From contig NZ_LDQA01000024.1 in the NCBI RefSeq assembly GCF_001475935.1, positions 1 through 64,000 of the forward strand: DNA of 64,000 nt, read 5' to 3'. Shown one piece after another: positions 27,781-35,843 of the stretch. The number at the start of each line of letters is the position of its first letter. Position 1 is the first letter of the stretch. A model generated the notes under the pieces. The model saw nothing but the letters and a program-made list of their open reading frames with translations, had not been told where the DNA came from and searched no databases. The translations under genes were made by a program, and so were the position numbers. This DNA is from Aureimonas ureilytica. Its GTDB lineage: Bacteria; Pseudomonadota; Alphaproteobacteria; Rhizobiales; Rhizobiaceae.

Positions 27781-30650
27781 TCGGCAGGCTCCGCTTGCGC
27801 GACGCGGCGCGAGGTCGCTGCGAAGGAGTTATAGTGCTCCTGCCAGTCCGAAGGCCCGTTGGAGGGCGAGACCTGCACCGCCGTGACCTTATATTCCGGG
27901 CAGTTGGTGGCCCAGTCGGAATAATCCGTCGTCACGACATTTGCTTGCGTCAGCGGATGGTGGAAGGTCGTGTAGATGACGCCCGGCGCGACGCGGGTCG
28001 TGATCTTGGCGCGCAAGGTCGTGTCGCCTGCCCGGCTCGCGACCTTGACGAAGGCCCCCTCGCGAATGCCACGCTCCTCGGCGTCATGCGGGTGAATTTC
28101 GAGAAGATCCTCCTCATGCCACATCACGTTGTCGGTGCGCCGCGTCTGCGCACCGACATTGTACTGCGACAGGATGCGGCCGGTTGTGAGCAGCAGCGGG
28201 AAGCGCGGGCCGACCTTCTCGTCGGTCGGCACATATTCGGTGACGACGAAGAGGCCCTTGCCGCGCACGAAACCTTCCATGTGCATCAAGGGCGTCCCGA
28301 GCGGAGCCTTGTCGGTGACGGGCCACTGGAGGCTTTCCGTCTCCAATCGCTTGTAGGACACGCCCGCGAAGGTCGGGGTGAGCGCCGCGATCTCGTCCAT
28401 GATCTCGCTCGGGTGCGCGTAGTTCATCGGGAAGCCAAGCGCGTTGGCGAGGAGCTGCGTGATTTCCCAGTCGGCATAGCCGTTCTTCGGCTTCATCACG
28501 CGGCGCACGCGCTGGATGCGGCGCTCGGCATTGGTGAAGGTGCCGTCCTTTTCCAGGAAGGTCGAGCCCGGCAGGAAGACATGGGCGTGGACGGCCGTCT
28601 CGTTCAGGAACAGGTCCTGCACCACGACGCATTCCATGGCAGCGAGGCCCGCCGTCACATGGCGCGTGTTCGGGTCGGACTGGAGAATGTCCTCGCCCTG
28701 GATATAGATGCCCTTGAACTCGCCCTCGACGGCGGCGTCCAGCATGTTGGGGATGCGCATGCCGGGCTCGTCGTCCAGCTCGACGCCCCACATGGTCTCG
28801 AACAGCGCGCGCGCCGTATCGTCCGACACGTGGCGATAGCCCGACAGTTCGTGCGGGAAGGAGCCCATGTCGCAGGCGCCCTGCACGTTGTTCTGGCCGC
28901 GCAGCGGGTTCACGCCCGCGCCCCGCACGCCGATATTGCCGGTGGCCATGGCAAGGTTGGCGATGGCCATGACGGTGGTGGAGCCCTGGGAGTGCTCCGT
29001 CACGCCGAGACCGTAGTAGATCGCGGCGCGACCGCCGGTGGCGTAGAGGCGGGCGGCGGCGCGAAGATCGCCCGACGGCACGCGCGTCATCGGCTCCGTC
29101 GCTTCGGGCGAGCGCGAAGCGTCCGACACGAACTCGGCCCAGGCCTGGAAGGCCTCCAGGTCGCAGCGCTCGCGCACGTAAGCTTCGTCCACCAGCCCTT
29201 CGGTCACAATCACATGCGCCATGGCGGTGAGCACGGCGACGTTGGTGCCGGGGCGCAGCGGCAGATGGTGCGCGGCCTCGACATGGGGCGTTTTCACGAG
29301 GTCGATGCGGCGCGGGTCGATGACGATGAGTTCGGCACCCTCACGCAGACGCTTCTTCATGCGGCTGGCGAAGACCGGGTGGCCGTCGGTCGGGTTGGCG
29401 CCGATCACGAGGATGACGTCGGCTTCCTCGACGGAATCGAAGTCCTGCGTGCCCGCCGAGGTGCCGAGCGTCGTCTTCAGGCCGTAGCCCGTCGGCGAAT
29501 GGCAGACGCGGGCGCAGGTGTCGACATTGTTGTTGCCGAAGCCCGCGCGGATCAGCTTCTGGACGAGGAAGGTCTCTTCGTTGGTGCAGCGGGACGAGGT
29601 GATGCCGCCGACCGAGTTGCGCCCGTATTTCGCCTGGATGCGGCGGAACTCGGACGCCGTGTGGGCGATGGCCTCCTCCCACGAGACTTCGCGCCAGGGC
29701 TCAGACGTCGAGGCGCGGATCATCGGCGAGGTGATGCGTTCGCGATGGTTGGCGTAGCCATAGGCGAAGCGGCCCTTGACGCAGCTATGCCCGTGGTTGG
29801 CCTTGCCGTCCTTCCACGGCACCATGCGCACCAGCTCCTCGCCACGCATCTCGGCCTTGAACGAGCAGCCGACGCCGCAATAGGCGCAGGTCGTGACCTT
29901 GGAATGCTCCGGCACGCCGAGTTCGACGACGGACTTCTCCATCAGCGTCGCGGTCGGGCAAGCCTGCACGCAGGCGCCGCAGGAGACGCATTCGGACGAG
30001 AAGAAGTCCTGACCCTGGCTGGGCGACACGCGGCTGTCGAAGCCTCTGCCGGCGATCGTCAGCGCGAAGGTGCCCTGCACCTCCTCGCAGGCCCGCACGC
30101 AGCGCGAGCAGACGATGCATTTCGACGGGTCATACTGGAAATAGGGGTTGGAGAGATCCTTCTCCATGAAGAGCGGGTTCGGGGCGCCGTGCTCGTGAGC
30201 GTGAACATGGTTTTCGCCATGCTGGCCGTATCGGACCTCGCGAAGGCCGACTTCCCCGGCCGTGTCCTGCAATTCGCAGTCGCCATTGGCGGAGCAGGTC
30301 AGGCAGTCCAGTGGGTGGTCGGAGATGTAAAGCTCCATCACGCCCCGGCGCAGCTTCGCCAGCCGGTCGGTCTGCGTCTTCACCACCATGCCCTCGGCCA
30401 CCAAGGTCGTGCAGGAGGCCGGCGTGCCGCGCATGCCTTCGACCTCGACGAGGCACATGCGACAGGAGCCGAAGGGCTCGAGCGAGTCCGTCGCGCAGAG
30501 CTTCGGAATCTTGGTGCCCATCTCGGCCGCCGCGCGCATCAGCGAGGTGCCTATGGGGACGGAGACCGTCTCGCCGTCGATGGTGAGCGTCACATTTTTG
30601 TCGGCGTGACGGGCGGGCGTGCCGTAGTCGGTTTCGGGAACGAGAGACAT
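27777..30650 (-). CDS. fdsA: Formate dehydrogenase alpha subunit FdsA (Mo, Fe-S)
   Basis: A 957-residue catalytic subunit oxidising formate to CO2. The N-terminal [2Fe-2S] domain has KLCATD, GSCRMC and ASC. A His-Cys cluster site (CLTCSANGDCELQ) and two 4Fe-4S motifs (CIVCSRCVRAC and CVSCGACVQACP) follow. Next come the 4Fe-4S cluster of the molybdopterin domain (CAYCGVGC) and the molybdopterin domain itself. The Mo ligand is cysteine, in DTCARVCHSPTG, not selenocysteine. Length matches Rhodobacter FdsA. The start has a GGAGGA ribosome site 13 bp behind the fdsB stop. Confidence 0.97.
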   Translation of the reverse strand: MSLVPETDYGTPARHADKNVTLTIDGETVSVPIGTSLMRAAAEMGTKIPKLCATDSLEPFGSCRMCLVEVEGMRGTPASCTTLVAEGMVVKTQTDRLAKLRRGVMELYISDHPLDCLTCSANGDCELQDTAGEVGLREVRYGQHGENHVHAHEHGAPNPLFMEKDLSNPYFQYDPSKCIVCSRCVRACEEVQGTFALTIAGRGFDSRVSPSQGQDFFSSECVSCGACVQACPTATLMEKSVVELGVPEHSKVTTCAYCGVGCSFKAEMRGEELVRMVPWKDGKANHGHSCVKGRFAYGYANHRERITSPMIRASTSEPWREVSWEEAIAHTASEFRRIQAKYGRNSVGGITSSRCTNEETFLVQKLIRAGFGNNNVDTCARVCHSPTGYGLKTTLGTSAGTQDFDSVEEADVILVIGANPTDGHPVFASRMKKRLREGAELIVIDPRRIDLVKTPHVEAAHHLPLRPGTNVAVLTAMAHVIVTEGLVDEAYVRERCDLEAFQAWAEFVSDASRSPEATEPMTRVPSGDLRAAARLYATGGRAAIYYGLGVTEHSQGSTTVMAIANLAMATGNIGVRGAGVNPLRGQNNVQGACDMGSFPHELSGYRHVSDDTARALFETMWGVELDDEPGMRIPNMLDAAVEGEFKGIYIQGEDILQSDPNTRHVTAGLAAMECVVVQDLFLNETAVHAHVFLPGSTFLEKDGTFTNAERRIQRVRRVMKPKNGYADWEITQLLANALGFPMNYAHPSEIMDEIAALTPTFAGVSYKRLETESLQWPVTDKAPLGTPLMHMEGFVRGKGLFVVTEYVPTDEKVGPRFPLLLTTGRILSQYNVGAQTRRTDNVMWHEEDLLEIHPHDAEERGIREGAFVKVASRAGDTTLRAKITTRVAPGVIYTTFHHPLTQANVVTTDYSDWATNCPEYKVTAVQVSPSNGPSDWQEHYNSFAATSRRVAQAEPAE

Positions 30651-30663
30651 GGGGACGTCCTCC

Positions 30664-32241
30664 TTATTCCGCCGCCTGGAGCCCGGCCGGAAGGGGCTGA
30701 GCGTCGAGGTCGAAATCTTCGGGGAAATGGGTCATGGCGCTGGTGACGGGATAGGGCGTGAAACCGCCGAGCGCACAGAGCGAGCCGAATTTCATGGTGT
30801 CGCAGAGATCGGCCAAAAGCGTCAGTTCAGCGGCGACCGGCTGGCGTGCCGACCGCTTTTCGAGGATGCGGTCCACCGTCTCGACGCCGCGCACCGCGCC
30901 GATGCGGCAGGGCGTGCACTTTCCGCAACTTTCCGCCGCGCAGAACTCCATGGCGAACCGGGCCATATGGGCCATGTCCACCGTGTCGTCGAAGACGGTG
31001 ATGCCGCCATGGCCGATGAGGCCGTCGCGCTTGGTGAATTCCTCGTAGTCGAAAGGCGTGTCGAAGAGCGAAGGCGGAAAGTAGGCGCCGAGCGGGCCGC
31101 CGACCTGCACCGCGCGCACCGGCCGGCCCGAGGCCGTGCCGCCGCCGATTTCGTTGACGAGTTCGCCGAGTGTGATGCCGAAGGGCACTTCGACCAGGCC
31201 GCCATATTTCACGTTGCCGGCGAGTTGCACGGGCATGGTGCCGCGCGAGCGACCGAGGCCGAGCCGCTCATAGGCTTCCGGGCCTTCGGCGAAGATCGCA
31301 GGCACGGCGGCGAGCGAGAGGACGTTGTTGACCACGGTCGGCTTGCCGAACAGGCCCTGGAGCGCGGGCAGCGGAGGCTTGGCGCGCACGATGCCGCGCT
31401 TGCCCTCGATGGAGTTCAGAAGCGAGGTTTCCTCGCCGCAGACATAGGCCCCCGCGCCGACGCGCACTTCCATGTCGAAGGCGAGGCCGGAACCGCCCAC
31501 CGATGCGCCCAGCCAGCCGGCGCGCCGCGCGCCGAAGATGGCCTGTTCCATCGCCTCGATCGCGTGCGGATATTCGGAGCGGATGTAGATATAGCCGTAG
31601 GTCGCGCCGACCGAAACGCCCGCGATGGCCATGCCCTCGACCAGCCGGAACGGATCGCCTTCCATGGTCATGCGGTCGGCGAAGGTGCCCGAATCCCCTT
31701 CGTCGGCATTGCAGACGATATACTTCTGATCGGCGACAGCGCGGCGCACCGTGTCCCACTTGATGCCGGTCGGGAAGCCCGCGCCGCCGCGCCCGCGAAG
31801 GCCCGACGCCGCGACCGTCTTGACGCGCGCCTCGGCGTCCGTGCCGAGGGCGACCTTCAGGCCGCGCCAGCCGCCATGCGCGGCATAGTCGCTTTCCGAG
31901 CGCGGATCGACCACACCGCAGAGCGCCATGGTGGAGCGCGTCTGGCGAGCCAGGAACGGATGCTCTTCCGGCCGCCCTATGCAGAGCGGATGCGCGCCGC
32001 CCTCCAGAAGGCCCGCCGCGATCAGGGCGGACACGTCCCCCGGCACGACGGGCCCGTAGCCGATGCGCCCGCTCGGCGTCTCGACTTCGACCAGCGGCTC
32101 CAGCCAGTGCATCCCGCGCGAGCCCGTGCGCACGATCTCCAGCGCTTGCCCGGATGCGGCAAAGGCGGCGGCGACCTCGTCGGCCCCGACGGCGACGGCG
32201 GCCGCATCGCGCGGCACGAAGATGCGGATGGGCGCGCTCAT
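30664..32241 (-). CDS. fdsB: Formate dehydrogenase beta subunit FdsB (NADH site)
   Basis: A 525-residue NuoF-like subunit that passes electrons from the Fe-S chain to NAD+. The NADH/FMN motif GRGGAGFPTG is at 150-159 and the 4Fe-4S motif ESCGKCTPCR at 437-446. The first about 100 residues are a thioredoxin-like domain, as expected for FdsB fusions. The ATG at 32241 overlaps the fdsG stop by 4 nt, which fixes the start; an upstream extension of the frame overlaps fdsG and is rejected. Confidence 0.96.
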   Translation of the reverse strand: MSAPIRIFVPRDAAAVAVGADEVAAAFAASGQALEIVRTGSRGMHWLEPLVEVETPSGRIGYGPVVPGDVSALIAAGLLEGGAHPLCIGRPEEHPFLARQTRSTMALCGVVDPRSESDYAAHGGWRGLKVALGTDAEARVKTVAASGLRGRGGAGFPTGIKWDTVRRAVADQKYIVCNADEGDSGTFADRMTMEGDPFRLVEGMAIAGVSVGATYGYIYIRSEYPHAIEAMEQAIFGARRAGWLGASVGGSGLAFDMEVRVGAGAYVCGEETSLLNSIEGKRGIVRAKPPLPALQGLFGKPTVVNNVLSLAAVPAIFAEGPEAYERLGLGRSRGTMPVQLAGNVKYGGLVEVPFGITLGELVNEIGGGTASGRPVRAVQVGGPLGAYFPPSLFDTPFDYEEFTKRDGLIGHGGITVFDDTVDMAHMARFAMEFCAAESCGKCTPCRIGAVRGVETVDRILEKRSARQPVAAELTLLADLCDTMKFGSLCALGGFTPYPVTSAMTHFPEDFDLDAQPLPAGLQAAE

Positions 32242-32723
32242 CGGATCGCCTCCTCGATAATGGTGGTCAGTCGGTCTTCGCTCAAGCGGCCGTGGAGCTT
32301 GCCGTCCACCATGGCGGCAGGCGCTACGGAGCAGAGGCCGAGGCAATAGACCGGCTCCAGCGTCGCCGCGCCGTCGCCGGTGGTTGCGTTCATCGGGACG
32401 CCCAGAAGCCGTTCGGCAGCCGCCTGCAACCGGCGCCCGCCCGCCGCCTGACAGGCTTCGGCGGCACAGATCTTGACCACGGTACGCCCGGCCGGCTGGC
32501 GGCGGAAGTCGTGGTAGAAGGTGAGAACGCCGTGCACGTCCGCGCGCGACAGGTTCAGCGCCTCGGCGATCACGGGAACGGTGGCGTCGTCCACCATGCC
32601 GAACTCGGCCTGAATGTCGTGAAGGATCGGCAGGAGCGCGCCGGCCCGGTTCTTATGCGCGGCGATGATCTCATCGAGCCGTTCGCGGTCGAAGGGTGCG
32701 GAGCGCCGTGCGGAATCGAGCAT
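32238..32723 (-). CDS. fdsG: Formate dehydrogenase gamma subunit FdsG
   Basis: A 161-residue NuoE-like [2Fe-2S] protein. The cluster ligands are visible as Cys86, Cys91, Cys127 and Cys131 (CAAEAC and CLGLC). It pairs with FdsB to form the NADH-oxidoreductase module of the enzyme. It is the first fds gene, behind the OFA transporter and separated from it by a strong GC hairpin. fdsG, fdsB, fdsA and fdsD follow the usual order. Confidence 0.95.
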   Translation of the reverse strand: MLDSARRSAPFDRERLDEIIAAHKNRAGALLPILHDIQAEFGMVDDATVPVIAEALNLSRADVHGVLTFYHDFRRQPAGRTVVKICAAEACQAAGGRRLQAAAERLLGVPMNATTGDGAATLEPVYCLGLCSVAPAAMVDGKLHGRLSEDRLTTIIEEAIR

Positions 32724-32746
32724 GAAGGTCTCCCGAAAGAATGGAA

Positions 32747-32773
32747 GGCCGGCGCAGCGGAAGCGCGCCGGCC
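32747..32773 (-). terminator. Stem-loop between OFA transporter gene and fdsG
   Basis: Stem GGCCGGCGC / GCGCCGGCC in the 60-bp gap between the transporter stop and the fdsG start. The T-run is weak. It may be a partial terminator or a processing/stability element that sets transporter and enzyme levels apart. Confidence 0.5.
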
Positions 32774-32783
32774 TGAATTGAGA

Positions 32784-34448
32784 TTAGAAGAGGGCTGTCG
32801 CCTTCATGAGCGTGATGTAGACGCCCCAGAGAAGCGGCAGGCCAACGGCCAGCCAGGCGATCACGGCCGGGCCGCTGACGCCGCCGCGTCCGATGCCGTA
32901 GTCGCCGCCGACGCTTGCCGCAGCGGTCGAAGAGACGGTCGCAAGCTTCGGCTTCGCCCCGCCCTTGGCCTCTTGGCGCATCTGCCATTTCTCCGCCACC
33001 GGCCGCACCAGGAGGTTGGCCACGAAGCCCACCGCCAGAAGCGCCGCCATGGTGAAGAAGATCGGCTGATAGACCGCCTCGCGCGGCACGCCGGAGGCGA
33101 TCCGCGCATCGCGGATATTGCCGGTGATGAGACCGCCGAAAATGCCTGCCAGCGACCAGGCCGTCAGGAGGCGTCCGTGGATCGCGCCGACGAACTTGGT
33201 GCCGAAGACGTCGGCGAGATAGGCCGGCACGGTGGCGAAGCCGCCGCCATACATGGAGGCGATCACGCAGAAGGACGCGACGAAGACGAACAGCAGGCGG
33301 CTCGACGCTGCGAAGGGGATCAGCGCGGCATAGAGCGCGATGCCGAGCGCCAGGATCACCGCATACATGGTCTTGCGGCCGACCTTGTCGGAGAAGGACG
33401 CCCAGAAGAAGCGCCCGCCGATATTGAACAGCGAGACAAGGCCGACGAAGCCCGCGCCGACGGCGGCCGCGGCCGTGCGCTGCTCGGGGGTGAAGTTCAG
33501 GAAGGCGACGCCATCCGCGCCGATCAACCGGCCGCCGAAGATTTCCTGCAGCATGGGCGAGGCGACGCCGATCAAGCCGATCGAAGCCGTCACGTTGAGG
33601 AGGAGCACGGTCCAGATCAGCCAGAACTGCGGGGTCTTGTGCGCGTCCTTGAGGTGCACGTCGCCGGTCGCGATCATGCGGTTACCGGTCGCGGCCGGTG
33701 GTGTCCAGCCTGCCGGACGCCAATTCTCAGGGGGTACGCGGTAACCGAGCGCGCCGGCCACCATGAAGACGAAATAGCCGGCCGCGAGCACCAGGAATGT
33801 CTGCCAGACGCCGACGCCCTGGGCGGTCGCGAAATGGCGCATCAGCATGTCGGCGAGCGGCGAGCCGATCATCGCGCCGCCGCCAAAGCCCATGATGGCC
33901 ATGCCGGTCGCCATGCCGCGCCGGTCGGGAAACCATTTGATGAGGGTCGAGACGGGCGAAATATAGCCGAGGCCAAGCCCGACGCCGCCGATAATGCCGG
34001 AGCCCAGCCACATCAGCCAGAGCTGGTGCACATAGATGCCAAGGGCCGAGATCACCATGCCGCCGCACCAGCAGAGGGCGGCTACGAGGCCTGCTTTGCG
34101 CGGACCCGCCCGCTCCAGCCAACCGCCCCAGATGGCGGCGGAGGCGCCAAGGACGACAAAGAAGAGCGTGTACATCCAAAGAAGGTCCGACACGCGCCAG
34201 TCGCACGTTGTCGTGAACAGAGCGGAGCCAAGCGTCATGCCTTCGCAGGCGACTGCTTGGCTGACGCCGATGGCGCGCGACAAGGGCAGCCAGAACACCG
34301 AGAAGCCATAGGCCATGCCGATGCACAGATGGATGGCGAGCGCGCAGGGCGGGATCAGCCAGCGGTTGAATCCGGCTTTCGCGACCGTGTTTTCCCGGTC
34401 GAGAAAGCCCGTTCCAGGCGGGCGGGCGGCTTGGGTCGTTGAACTCAT
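32784..34448 (-). CDS. OFA-family MFS formate/oxalate transporter
   Basis: A 554-residue MFS protein of the oxalate:formate antiporter family, with 12 hydrophobic segments plus a likely extra one at the C-terminus (WLAVGLPLLWGVYITLM). Family marks are IPPCALAIHLCIGMAYGFSVFWLPLS at helix 1 and GGVGLGLGYISPVSTLIKWFPDRRGMATGMAIMGFGGGA. It lies between a LysR regulator and fdsGBAD, so uptake of formate for the dehydrogenase is the likely role. No oxalate decarboxylation genes are visible, so oxalate exchange is less likely. The ATG at 34448 follows GGGGGAAG; the frame also has a TTG at 34460. Confidence 0.87.
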   Translation of the reverse strand: MSSTTQAARPPGTGFLDRENTVAKAGFNRWLIPPCALAIHLCIGMAYGFSVFWLPLSRAIGVSQAVACEGMTLGSALFTTTCDWRVSDLLWMYTLFFVVLGASAAIWGGWLERAGPRKAGLVAALCWCGGMVISALGIYVHQLWLMWLGSGIIGGVGLGLGYISPVSTLIKWFPDRRGMATGMAIMGFGGGAMIGSPLADMLMRHFATAQGVGVWQTFLVLAAGYFVFMVAGALGYRVPPENWRPAGWTPPAATGNRMIATGDVHLKDAHKTPQFWLIWTVLLLNVTASIGLIGVASPMLQEIFGGRLIGADGVAFLNFTPEQRTAAAAVGAGFVGLVSLFNIGGRFFWASFSDKVGRKTMYAVILALGIALYAALIPFAASSRLLFVFVASFCVIASMYGGGFATVPAYLADVFGTKFVGAIHGRLLTAWSLAGIFGGLITGNIRDARIASGVPREAVYQPIFFTMAALLAVGFVANLLVRPVAEKWQMRQEAKGGAKPKLATVSSTAAASVGGDYGIGRGGVSGPAVIAWLAVGLPLLWGVYITLMKATALF

Positions 34449-34553
34449 CTCTTCCCCCAATTGCGAGGCTTACGGTGATCACACCGCGCCCCTTCTTATC
34501 CCGTGAGGGTTGAGGGAAATTTGGAACGAGTCAAATCTGCATGGATCAATCAA

Positions 34554-34572
34554 TGATAGAGGAAATCTATCA
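34554..34572. promoter_or_regulatory. Candidate LysR-type box for the OFA-fds operon
   Basis: TGATAGA-GGAAA-TCTATCA, a perfect 7-5-7 inverted repeat that contains ATAG-N7-CTAT, the T-N11-A form of LysR-type boxes. It overlaps the LysR stop codon and lies about 110 bp before the transporter start, where an activator site for the OFA-fds operon would be expected. Confidence 0.55.
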
Positions 34573-35499
34573 AATAGCCGGTTCATCTGAGTTTCGAAGG
34601 GACTCGATCCGCTTGCGGAACTCTACCGAGCGCACGCAGGTGAGAACGGCCCGCGTCAGCGGCGACATGGGATGACGATCGAGCACGACGAGACCGACGG
34701 CCTGCGGCGGCGACGGGTCGTCGAAGGGAAGGATCAGGATGCTCGGATCGCGCGCGGCGGTTCCCGCCTGGGGATGGGGCAGGATCGAGGACAACTCGCC
34801 CATGCCCACAAACGACAAAAGCGCGGCGTACGAATTGGCCGTCGCGCGCGGGCGCGGCTCCATGCCGACGCGCTCCATCTGCGCGTCGAGAATGCGCCGG
34901 TTCTGCATATCTCGTGTCAGGAGGCAGAGCGGCGCTGCGGCAGCTTCTGCCCAGGTAATGGACGTGCGGCCCGCAAAGGGGCCGTTCGCGGGGGTCGCGA
35001 AGCGATAATGTTCCTCGTAGAAGGTCCAGCTGATCACGCCCGACAAGGGTTCGTTATCGAGATAGGTGATGCCGCCTTCGATGTCGTGTGCGTGAAGAGC
35101 GCGCTCGATCTCGCGCGAGGTCATGGACAGGACGACCAGCTGCAATTCGGGATGCTCGGCCGCGAGCACCGGGGCGATGGCGCCGACCGCCGGCATGGCG
35201 GCGGGGATGACGCCGAGCCGAACACGCCCCGTCAGCCCGATGCCGGGCCGCCCGGCCGCCCGCAGCAGGCTATCGAAGTCATGGAGCATCTGCTGCGCCC
35301 AGGGCAAGGCGGCCTCGCCCTCCTCCGTCAGGCCGACGAAGCGTCGGTCGCGCCGCACGAGTTCCACACCCATCGTCGTCTCCAGCGAGCCGATGCCGGC
35401 CGAGAGCGTGGGTTGCGACACGCCGCAGCTTTCGGCGGCGCGCCGGAAATGCCCGACCCGCGCCAGCGTGACGAAATAGCGGAGATGGCGGATCTGCAT
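34570..35499 (-). CDS. LysR-type regulator, probable formate regulator
   Basis: A 309-residue LysR-type regulator. The N-terminal winged helix (MQIRHLRYFVTLARVGHFRRAAESCGVSQPTLSAGIGSLE) is followed by a periplasmic-binding-like effector domain (about 90-300). Same-strand position just upstream of the OFA-fdsGBAD genes suggests it is the FdsR-type activator of formate oxidation. A LysR-type palindrome overlaps its own 3' end. Effector identity (formate or oxalate) is inferred only from context. Confidence 0.88.
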   Translation of the reverse strand: MQIRHLRYFVTLARVGHFRRAAESCGVSQPTLSAGIGSLETTMGVELVRRDRRFVGLTEEGEAALPWAQQMLHDFDSLLRAAGRPGIGLTGRVRLGVIPAAMPAVGAIAPVLAAEHPELQLVVLSMTSREIERALHAHDIEGGITYLDNEPLSGVISWTFYEEHYRFATPANGPFAGRTSITWAEAAAAPLCLLTRDMQNRRILDAQMERVGMEPRPRATANSYAALLSFVGMGELSSILPHPQAGTAARDPSILILPFDDPSPPQAVGLVVLDRHPMSPLTRAVLTCVRSVEFRKRIESLRNSDEPAI

Positions 35500-35843
35500 G
35501 GACGGGCCTGCGATGGATTCACGGTCGGGAGTTGAGCGCTGTGGCGGGGGCGTTCATACCCATCGAACGCCTGTGAGCGTCGGCGACCCAAGACGGCGAT
35601 GCGGGCGCGATGCTCCCGCGACGGCCCCTTGATCGCTTGTTTCGATCACAGACTAGCGAGTGTCCGGCATCGGGGCAATGCGGGTCGCGCCCGCCGCCAC
35701 AGCGGCAAACGGTCGGCGATGGTGCCGGCCGGTTTCGCAAACATGTCAGTCCGCTACGGATTTTCCGCTACGTCACCCGTCCGTGAACGGGAAATTCGTG
35801 AATCCAAACTAGGGTTGGGGACGCAAGGGAGCGTTGGCGCCCG
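35500..35843. other. Non-coding divergent region, LysR to GGDEF-EAL gene
   Basis: 344 bp without a gene. It must contain two divergent promoters. I saw no convincing operator, structured RNA or extra small gene. Confidence 0.4.

Noticed and set aside
27795-30746. Plus-strand frame of 983 codons opposite fdsA
   Set aside because: Antisense shadow; fdsA carries all Fe-S and molybdopterin motifs on the minus strand.
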